The notes under the pieces were generated by a model. It ran no database searches, was not told where the DNA came from, and saw only the letters and a program-made list of their open reading frames with translations. A stretch of 12,046 nt of DNA, from positions 1-12,046 of the forward strand of contig BFAR01000034.1 of NCBI GenBank assembly GCA_008974855.1. Direction: 5' to 3'. Origin of the DNA: an archaeon MnTg01 (GTDB lineage: Archaea; Thermoproteota; Nitrososphaeria; Nitrososphaerales; Nitrosopumilaceae). Below are positions 1 to 4,721 of the stretch, in pieces. Positions within the stretch are counted from its first letter, which is position 1; each line of letters begins with the position of its first letter. A program made the translations under genes and the position numbers.

Positions 1-179
1 AGGGCTATTCCCAAATAGCCAGCTTCTAGAATTATTATTACCAAAGAGATCAAACCCAAAAGCTTTGAAGATCCCTTTAGATCAGATAATTTTGATTGGA
101 TTACAAATTTTGCTATGATGAATATGCCAATTGAGATTATAATCGAGATAATTGCATAAAGATAAATTTCTTGAACCAT
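1..179 (-). CDS. small membrane protein, 3' part outside window
   Basis: Only the first 59 codons are in the window; the reading frame is open to the left edge. The start is the ATG at 177-179, with an AAGGA-like purine run about 10 bases upstream. The visible protein begins MVQEIYLYAIISIIISIGIF, a hydrophobic segment at about residues 5-22, followed by a short polar loop with Lys and Asp (about 29-40) and a second hydrophobic segment (about 41-59). This suggests a small protein with at least two membrane helices. I do not recognise a family. The 225-259 repeat lies 46-80 bp upstream of the start, in the same relative orientation as the second repeat copy upstream of the gene at 357-1196, so the two genes may share regulation. 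The call rests on clean codon structure and hydrophobicity only. Confidence 0.6.
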   Translation of the reverse strand, partial: MVQEIYLYAIISIIISIGIFIIAKFVIQSKLSDLKGSSKLLGLISLVIIILEAGYLGIA

Positions 180-356
180 GATTATCTTTTCCTTAGATAA
201 GCTAATTAGGGTTATTGTAAAGTGATTTAGCGAAATTTACTAAAAGGAATTAGTAGAAAGTAATGCTTAAGCCATATGTTTTATGGTTAAATTAAAATTG
301 AAAACACTAAGCTAAGGGCTTTGGAAATATGTTTTGGGTCTAAATCAAATAAAAAA
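180..356. other. intergenic region with repeat copy A
   Basis: No convincing gene lies here. It separates the start of the minus-strand gene at 179 from the stop of the minus-strand gene at 357. It holds repeat copy A (214-259) and otherwise low-complexity AT-rich sequence. The 15-codon frame from the ATG at 178 to the TGA in the repeat overlaps the opposing start codon and is probably chance. Confidence 0.5.
214..259. repeat. dispersed repeat, full-length copy A
   Basis: This 46-base stretch combines two modules. Bases 214-236 are identical to 11798-11820 (23 of 23). Bases 225-259 match 1251-1285 at 33 of 35 positions. It contains alternating half-sites TTTAG (226-230), CTAAA (240-244) and ATTAG (249-253), so neighbouring half-sites are inverted with respect to each other. 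Such spacing is compatible with an operator. On the minus strand it lies 46-80 bp upstream of the gene starting at 179. On the plus strand it also resembles a BRE plus TATA-like element (GCGAAATTTACTAAA), so a plus-strand promoter is an alternative reading. Confidence 0.75.
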
Positions 357-1196
357 TCATGGATTCATCAGTCCTTGACCCATCATGTCCATTCCATTCT
401 TAGAATGCATCTTGAGCATCACAAGGTAATTATCAACATCAACATTAGTAACCTCACCATCAACTCCTGGCATGCTTTCAAACATTCTTTGGATCATAGA
501 TGCCCTTTGTTCCATATCATCTGATTTCCACACTATCATTGGAACATTTACTACATTGTCTGTCTTTTGAATTGTTAATTCAGCATTTGATTCTGCTTCC
601 ATAATTTCATCAACTGAAATCAAAATTCTTGGAGTTGAATTTTCATTCCAAGTTACTAGATGTGGAACTCGAAACTGGCTATACCCCATTTGATTTGGAA
701 TGGAATCAAAAACATCAATTTGATACATGAATGGTCCTCCACCGTATGGGCCTGAACCACTAATACCATTTGTAAATACATAGATTTTGGACATTTCGTC
801 TGGTGGCATGTTCTTCAAATCAGAAACGTGTAATGTTGGAAAGTTAATCATCATGGTCATCATTTCTGCCATTGCTTTATCAGAAACTTCAGTATGAACA
901 AAAAACACTTTTTCTCCATCGTAGTAACCGTCTATCATAGGCATTGTAATAGGAGCGTTCACGTTAAACGACATATCAGACATCATTGGTTTTTCTCTCA
1001 TCTCTGATCCCATCGTTGTATCCAACCACTTTGCAGTCATTTTGGGATTCTGAGACATCATCTGTTCAAACAATTCTTGATTTGCAAACTTCATAGTGTT
1101 AGGATTGTAAGTGGCTGAAAAAATTGCAGAGCTAATCCCTATACCAATAAAGAAAACTGCAATAGTTATTCCAATCCAAATAGCTTGTCTTACCAT
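357..1196 (-). CDS. membrane-anchored methionine-rich protein
   Basis: A 279-residue protein with one N-terminal hydrophobic segment (about residues 5-27), which would anchor a large extracytoplasmic domain or act as a signal peptide. About 33 residues (near 12%) are methionine, clustered as MM, MxM and MxxM at 46-53, 62-75, 85-87, 109-116 and 269-277. Such clusters are typical of Cu(I)-handling proteins, and ammonia-oxidising archaea depend heavily on copper, so a copper-related envelope role is a reasonable guess, not a demonstration. The central part contains SGSGPYGGGPFMYQIDVFD (146-164), then a VTWNENSTPRILISVDEI stretch (181-198) and NVVNVPMIVW (214-223). I have a weak recollection of this pattern from DUF7482-type archaeal proteins near copper proteins; a profile search should settle it. 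A good TATA element (1221-1229) is centred 29 bp before the ATG, implying a leaderless transcript. Repeat copy B lies 55-89 bp upstream. Confidence 0.85.
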   Translation of the reverse strand: MVRQAIWIGITIAVFFIGIGISSAIFSATYNPNTMKFANQELFEQMMSQNPKMTAKWLDTTMGSEMREKPMMSDMSFNVNAPITMPMIDGYYDGEKVFFVHTEVSDKAMAEMMTMMINFPTLHVSDLKNMPPDEMSKIYVFTNGISGSGPYGGGPFMYQIDVFDSIPNQMGYSQFRVPHLVTWNENSTPRILISVDEIMEAESNAELTIQKTDNVVNVPMIVWKSDDMEQRASMIQRMFESMPGVDGEVTNVDVDNYLVMLKMHSKNGMDMMGQGLMNP

Positions 1197-1220
1197 ACTT
1201 TATGCCCAGATTAGATGACA

Positions 1221-1229
1221 TTTTATAGC
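1221..1229 (-). promoter_or_regulatory. TATA box of the Met-rich protein gene
   Basis: On the minus strand the sequence reads GCTATAAAA, close to the archaeal TATA consensus. Its centre is 29 bp from the A of the ATG at 1196, which places the transcription start at or within a few bases of the start codon. Confidence 0.6.
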
Positions 1230-1250
1230 ATTTAACATATTTTCCAAATT

Positions 1251-1285
1251 ATTTAGCAAAATTTCCTAAAAGGAATTAGTAGAAA
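1251..1285. repeat. dispersed repeat, copy B (right module)
   Basis: The 35 bases match 225-259 at 33 positions; the differences are G to A at the eighth base and A to C at the fifteenth. The half-sites TTTAG, CTAAA and ATTAG are all conserved. The left 11 bases of copy A (214-224) are not conserved here. The C variant creates a better internal palindrome, AATTTCC-TAAA-AGGAATT. The element lies just upstream of the TATA box of the minus-strand gene starting at 1196, where a regulator site would be expected. Confidence 0.75.
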
Positions 1286-1320
1286 TTATACAAATTTAGA
1301 TTCTAAAACTCAAGATTTAG

Positions 1321-1890
1321 TCATATGAAAAGTAATGTTTTAGCAAGTAATTGTGCCACTCTTAATGGTTCTGGAAATGAACCTTGTAATGTTAGTTCAT
1401 CTAAAAGATGCTTAACATCAGATAATGTGCAACCTTCTTTTCTAATGTAAATATCATATGATGTATGTAGAGTAATTTTATCTCTATTTTCTAATTCTTG
1501 ATATTCTTTTAGTTTAGATTCGTACGAGTCAGGAAAATGATGTCTAATTGCTTCTTCAATTCCTTTCGAGTCTTGATAAGTGACGCCGATTACAGGAAGG
1601 TCCAAAGATTGAGAAATTTTTTTCAAATCAATAATATTGTACATTGAGATAATAATTCCAGAAATTAACAGGTAGCTAATATCAGGGCGATTAAGTTTTT
1701 TGTACATTGACAATATAGTTTCAGTTGCATCATCTCCTTCCAAAGTTGCCTCGCCAAACACAAATCCATCAATTACAAAATCCCTACGCATCACTACCCC
1801 AGCAAGAATTGATTTTTTAGAATTTTGCGTAAAACTTTCTGCAATAACTAAACCGCGTAATCCTTTTTTTTCAAGATGAAGTTTCCGCAT
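1321..1890 (-). CDS. DUF99 family protein (putative endonuclease dU family)
   Basis: A 189-residue protein of the archaeal DUF99/UPF0215 family. Recognised signatures are GVVMRRDFVIDGF (31-43), EGDDATE (51-57), the SGIIISMYNIIDL core (77-89), the DLPVIGVTY strand (97-105) and the C-terminal SFPEPLRVAQLLA (171-183). Length is normal for the family. The family has been linked to endonuclease dU, which acts on uracil-containing DNA, so a role in repair of deaminated DNA is possible; I hold that functional link less firmly than the family assignment. The start is the ATG at 1888-1890. The gene begins inside the 41-residue mini-protein gene on the same strand (20-bp overlap), so the two are probably co-transcribed and translationally coupled. 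No separate promoter is obvious. Confidence 0.85.
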   Translation of the reverse strand: MRKLHLEKKGLRGLVIAESFTQNSKKSILAGVVMRRDFVIDGFVFGEATLEGDDATETILSMYKKLNRPDISYLLISGIIISMYNIIDLKKISQSLDLPVIGVTYQDSKGIEEAIRHHFPDSYESKLKEYQELENRDKITLHTSYDIYIRKEGCTLSDVKHLLDELTLQGSFPEPLRVAQLLAKTLLFI

Positions 1891-1996
1891 AGTTTTTTCT
1901 ATCCAAGAATGCTCTATAAGTAAAGCCAGTCACTAATGCGATCCCAAGGGTTACCATTGACCATATTACAAATGGGATGATTTGGGGTTCTGCCAT
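1871..1996 (-). CDS. 41-residue single-helix membrane mini-protein
   Basis: A short frame from the ATG at 1994-1996 to the TGA at 1871-1873. The product starts MAEPQIIPFVIWSMVTLGIA, has one membrane helix (about residues 6-26) and ends in a short charged tail, FLDRKNYAETSS. The helix followed by Arg and Lys (RAFLDRK) predicts the tail on the cytoplasmic side. It overlaps the start of the DUF99 gene by 20 bp on the same strand, an arrangement typical of genuine coupled genes. Upstream, TTATTCTAATA on the minus strand at about 2018-2031 is a weak TATA candidate. I do not recognise a family. The call rests on hydrophobic pattern, gene coupling and a reasonable start, so it stays moderate. Confidence 0.6.
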   Translation of the reverse strand: MAEPQIIPFVIWSMVTLGIALVTGFTYRAFLDRKNYAETSS

Positions 1997-2163
1997 ATTA
2001 TTTGAACACTCAAAGTATTAGAATAAGGTTATGAGGTAATGGATTTCGAATATTAGGAATATCAGCTGATGAATTTATTGATTTGAACAGTCGTTGAGGA
2101 ATATCTCAAATGTATGAAAGAAATTACAAACAATTTCTTAATTTCTTTGATTTTAAAATATCC

Positions 2164-2232
2164 ATGGAACGAGGACATCGTTAATTCCTTAATGATGGAT
2201 ATACATCAATCTCGTTCATGCCCTCGTTCCGT
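2164..2232. ncRNA. candidate structured RNA / strong hairpin
   Basis: GGAACGAGG (2166-2174) pairs perfectly with CCTCGTTCC (2222-2230). The stem extends outward by an A-T pair and a G-U pair, and inward by three pairs after a single A/C mismatch. The 39-base interior has its own small hairpin, TGATG/CATCA (2193-2197 and 2204-2208), closed by a six-base loop. The element is visibly richer in G and C than its flanks, which in AT-rich genomes often marks structured RNA. The stem resembles an acceptor stem, but the rest does not fit a tRNA. It could be a small RNA, a processing signal or a cruciform-type protein site; strand is not determined. Confidence 0.35.
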
Positions 2233-2265
2233 TTTGGCTCAAATCTCTAAGGGATTTAGAAAAAT

Positions 2266-2280
2266 CGAAACTATTACATA
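2266..2280 (+). promoter_or_regulatory. BRE plus TATA-like element for the zinc-finger gene
   Basis: CGAAA followed by CTATTACATA fits an archaeal BRE-TATA arrangement. The TATA-like part is centred about 29 bp before the ATG at 2304, the spacing seen for other starts in this window, which supports that short gene being real and leaderless. Confidence 0.45.
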
Positions 2281-2303
2281 CATTTGATTTACCTCAAAAC
2301 TAT

Positions 2304-2513
2304 ATGCCTGAAATAATATGTCAAGATTGTGGAAAACGTATGTTCCATGAAAATGAAGATACATTAAAAATTGAAGAATCCGTACATAAGAAATTCTGCC
2401 GTAAAAAGGAGGGGGCAACTGAAAGCTATATGCACAGGGAAAAAACTGAACAATCATCGATCGATTCTGAAAGAAGTGCTGATAATGAAGGCAAGCAGAT
2501 CCTTAAAAGATAA
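2304..2513 (+). CDS. small C2HC zinc-finger protein
   Basis: A 69-residue protein. The first half has a CxxC at Cys6/Cys9 (IICQDCGKRM), then His28 and Cys32 in HKKFC, giving a C-x2-C-x18-H-x3-C pattern that would bind one zinc ion. The second half (33-69) is charged, rich in Lys, Glu and Ser, and probably unstructured. Family and partner are unknown; such small zinc proteins often bind nucleic acid or proteins. It is 47 bp upstream of the reductase start at 2561 on the same strand and may be co-transcribed with it, though the gap is AT-rich enough to hold a second promoter. The start is supported by the element at 2266-2280. The competing frame on the other strand (2239-2457) shows no family features. 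Confidence 0.65.
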   Translation: MPEIICQDCGKRMFHENEDTLKIEESVHKKFCRKKEGATESYMHREKTEQSSIDSERSADNEGKQILKR

Positions 2514-2550
2514 TTTCATAAATTACTTTAATTTTTTTAATTATAACTAT

Positions 2551-2554
2551 GAGG
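2551..2554 (+). promoter_or_regulatory. Shine-Dalgarno-like GAGG deciding the reductase start
   Basis: GAGG sits six bases before the ATG at 2561. It overlaps the upstream in-frame ATG at 2549, so it can serve only the second ATG. This favours a protein beginning MSVKELDYDL. Confidence 0.4.
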
Positions 2555-2560
2555 AAAAAC

Positions 2561-3775
2561 ATGTCAGTTAAAGAATTAGATTATGATTTAGTCATTGTTG
2601 GAGGTGGGCCTGCAGGGTCATCTGCTGCATACACTGCTGCAAAAAATGGATCTAAAGTTGCACTTTTAGAAAAAGAGGAAGAAATAGCTCAAACTGTTAG
2701 GACCAGTGGAGTCACATGGATAAAAGATGTAAAAAAATTTGGTATTCCAAAAGAATTCTATAATGAAATAAGAAATTATTCATTTTGTTCACCTAATAAT
2801 CAAGTAACAATTAGTGATAAAGATCCTAGAGCTGTGGTTTTAGATGTAAGAAAAACGTATCAATGGCTAGCAAAGCTGGCTAAAAAAGAGGGTGCAGATA
2901 TTTTTGTTAATACTAATGTAACAGACATTATAAAAAACAAAGAAGGAAAGATTTCTGGAGTTAAAGCATCCTCAAAAGAAGATTTCATTTTTAATTCAAA
3001 AATAGTAATTGATGCAAGTGGATTTCAATCAATCGTTGCAAAATCTTTAGGAGTTATCACCCAATGGGAAAGGTTTGGAGCTGGTGCAGAGTGTGAAGCA
3101 TATGCTCAACATGTAGATTCAGATACATGGTGGTTAATGGTAGGCCAAAAATATTCACCGGCAGGATATGCATGGATTTTCCCTGTTGGAAAAAACATTG
3201 TCCGTATTGGGGTTGGAGTAGGAAAACCAGAATCATCAGTGGATCCTACTGTAAGACTAAAAGAAATAATGGATGCAAAGCTAGGACCAATTAAAAATTT
3301 AGGAAAAATTACTCCAATTGAATTTCATTATGGATTAATTCCCAATGATGGCTTGACTCGAAAAACAGTTTATGATAATTTAATACTTGTAGGAGATTCT
3401 GCAGGACAAGCAAACCCACTTGTATTAGAAGGAATAAGATACGCAATTAAGTTTGGGAGAGTGGCAGGAGAAGTTTCTGCAAATGCAATAAAATCAGGAG
3501 ATACATCAGAAAAATCCTTAATCAAATATGAGGAAAATTGGAAAAAAGACATTCAATCAAAAATAAAGTCTGCATCAAAAGTTCAAGACAGATGGATTAG
3601 TTTGTCAGATGAAGAATGGGATAAAGAATTAGAAATTATTGGAGAATTAAACGCTGATGAATTTATTGACTTTATCAAAGCAGACTTTGGGTTATCAAAT
3701 ATGGTAAAGCTTGCAGCACATCATCCAAAATTGGCAATAAGACAGCTATTCAATATTGTAAAAGGTTCTAAGTGA
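2561..3775 (+). CDS. geranylgeranyl reductase family FAD-dependent oxidoreductase
   Basis: A 404-residue flavoprotein (408 if the ATG at 2549 is used; positions below count from 2549). It starts with the dinucleotide-binding motif DLVIVGGGPAGSSAA (13-26). A second FAD motif, VIDASGF, is at 153-159, and GYAWIFPVG (206-214) matches the G-Y-x-W-x-F-P signature of archaeal geranylgeranyl reductases. LVGDSAGQANPLVLEGIRYA (280-299) is the C-terminal FAD-contacting motif. Family members saturate the double bonds of geranylgeranyl chains during archaeal membrane-lipid synthesis, using FAD and a reduced electron donor at the cytoplasmic membrane face. Archaea usually carry several paralogues, and some act on other isoprenoids or as different flavin oxidoreductases, so the exact substrate is not established. 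Its 3' end overlaps the convergent gene at 3768 by 8 bp. Confidence 0.88.
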   Translation: MSVKELDYDLVIVGGGPAGSSAAYTAAKNGSKVALLEKEEEIAQTVRTSGVTWIKDVKKFGIPKEFYNEIRNYSFCSPNNQVTISDKDPRAVVLDVRKTYQWLAKLAKKEGADIFVNTNVTDIIKNKEGKISGVKASSKEDFIFNSKIVIDASGFQSIVAKSLGVITQWERFGAGAECEAYAQHVDSDTWWLMVGQKYSPAGYAWIFPVGKNIVRIGVGVGKPESSVDPTVRLKEIMDAKLGPIKNLGKITPIEFHYGLIPNDGLTRKTVYDNLILVGDSAGQANPLVLEGIRYAIKFGRVAGEVSANAIKSGDTSEKSLIKYEENWKKDIQSKIKSASKVQDRWISLSDEEWDKELEIIGELNADEFIDFIKADFGLSNMVKLAAHHPKLAIRQLFNIVKGSK

Positions 3776-3986
3776 TTGAGATTATTTTTGGGGAAAAGTC
3801 TACATTTTGAATAAGACTAGATTTTGTCTGAAAATCTTCCACCATATACAGGCACGAATCATGAAATTGCTCCATGGACCTAGTTCCACAAGAAACACAA
3901 ATCATTCCAATTACCTCCTTGCATTGGGCACATAGACTACAATTAGTCAAACTTCCACCACAATTTCGGCATGATTCATCTGGCAA
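3768..3986 (-). CDS. small multi-CxxC zinc-ribbon protein
   Basis: A 72-residue protein with eight cysteines: Cys6/Cys9, Cys16/Cys19/Cys22, Cys30/Cys33 and Cys45, plus His42. The pairs CRNC, CSLCAQC and CVSC are spaced like two consecutive treble-clef or zinc-ribbon knuckles, so it probably binds two zinc ions. The start is TTG at 3984-3986 (product MPDESCRNCGG). No ATG lies upstream in frame before the stop at 4026-4028, and the next internal Met (residue 28) would discard the first zinc site, so TTG is the best choice. On the minus strand, CTTAAATCC at about 4015-4026 is a possible TATA element. The C-terminal third is non-cysteine and not recognised. The stop overlaps the reductase stop by 8 bp in convergent orientation, and the gene is divergent from the methyltransferase. 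Confidence 0.7.
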   Translation of the reverse strand: MPDESCRNCGGSLTNCSLCAQCKEVIGMICVSCGTRSMEQFHDSCLYMVEDFQTKSSLIQNVDFSPKIISIT

Positions 3987-4100
3987 TGCTTTTCGGTTTT
4001 GCTTTACGAAGTTTGGATTTAAGCCTTAAGTAGAATTTGTATGAACGATTTCTACTAACCGACTCAACATTGAAATTGAAAAAAATTGGTCATAGATCAA

Positions 4101-4721
4101 ATGGATAAGGTTAGAACAACATTTGATGAATGGGCAAAAATTGGAAGATCTGAATTAATGGAAAAAGAGCATTCAAAGACTGTTCTCAAATTTCTAAATT
4201 CTATACGATTTGAAAAACCATTTTCTTTTCTTGATGTAGGATGTGGAAATGGATGGGTGGTAAGGAAAATTTCTCAAATACAAAATTGTAAAAAAGCAGT
4301 GGGAATAGACAAAAGTCAAAACATGATTACAAAGGCAAAGTCTAAAAAAAAGTCTTCAAAGGAAAATTATCTTAGAACAGATATTTTGTCATGGAAATTT
4401 AGTGGTAAATTTGATTATATTTTTTCTATGGAATCCTTGTATTATTCAACACCGATGGAATCTGCTTTAAAAAAAATCTACAGGTTACTCAAACCTGGTG
4501 GAGAATTTTTTTGTGGAACTGATTTCTATAGTGACAACAAAGCAACCATACAGTGGTCTAAGATGCTAGACATTTCTCTTGATTTACGATCAAAAAAACA
4601 ATGGAAAAAAATGTTTGAAGAAATAGGATTTAAAACAAAAACAAAACAAGTCAGAGACAGTAATAATCGTAAAAAATGGAAACGTGAATTTGGTACTTTA
4701 TTCATTATTGGAAAAAAATAA
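4101..4721 (+). CDS. class I SAM-dependent methyltransferase
   Basis: A 206-residue protein with the Rossmann-type methyltransferase fold. Motif I is FLDVGCGNGW (43-52), binding the S-adenosylmethionine carboxypropyl part. The acidic residue that contacts the ribose is Asp70 in AVGIDKS. FDYIFSMESLYY (104-115) is motif IV, and RLLKPGGEFFCG (128-139) is the usual strand after motif IV. Length is normal for small soluble members. The C-terminal 40 residues are unusually Lys/Arg-rich, but the substrate cannot be read from the sequence; ubiquinone-methylase-like and small-molecule enzymes share these motifs. I chose the ATG at 4101; an in-frame TTG at 4086 would add five residues, and no Shine-Dalgarno site separates the two. 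Its stop codon abuts, with zero gap, that of the convergent solute-binding protein gene. Confidence 0.85.
   Translation: MDKVRTTFDEWAKIGRSELMEKEHSKTVLKFLNSIRFEKPFSFLDVGCGNGWVVRKISQIQNCKKAVGIDKSQNMITKAKSKKKSSKENYLRTDILSWKFSGKFDYIFSMESLYYSTPMESALKKIYRLLKPGGEFFCGTDFYSDNKATIQWSKMLDISLDLRSKKQWKKMFEEIGFKTKTKQVRDSNNRKKWKREFGTLFIIGKK

Larger units (their letters stand above)
1997..2303. other. gene-poor intergenic region
   Basis: This 307-base stretch separates the minus-strand mini-protein gene from the plus-strand zinc-finger gene. It holds their promoters, a small inverted repeat TTGAG/CTCAA (2094-2098 and 2105-2109) and the larger hairpin at 2164-2232. Two tiny plus-strand frames (2110-2184, 24 codons; 2192-2287, 31 codons) have no supporting start signal or recognisable product. 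Confidence 0.5.

Noticed and set aside
357..1285. Direct repeats flanking the Met-rich gene as a composite mobile element
   Set aside because: There is no transposase, terminal inverted repeat or target duplication; positions relative to the two gene starts fit a regulatory element better.
2030..2112. C/D box small RNA (TGATGA at about 2068, CTCA near 2105)
   Set aside because: The candidate C box is poor, the D' and C' boxes would overlap, and spacing does not fit.
2164..2232. tRNA with acceptor stem GGAACGA/TCGTTCC
   Set aside because: The element is too short, position 8 is G rather than T, and no anticodon arm or T loop can be folded in the right places.
2192..2287. 31-codon plus-strand frame starting MMDIHQSRSC
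   Set aside because: It lies across the 3' arm of the hairpin, has no start signal or recognisable product, and its length is within chance.
2239..2457. 72-codon minus-strand frame over the zinc-finger gene
   Set aside because: The plus-strand product has a clear C2HC pattern and promoter; the minus-strand product shows no motif.
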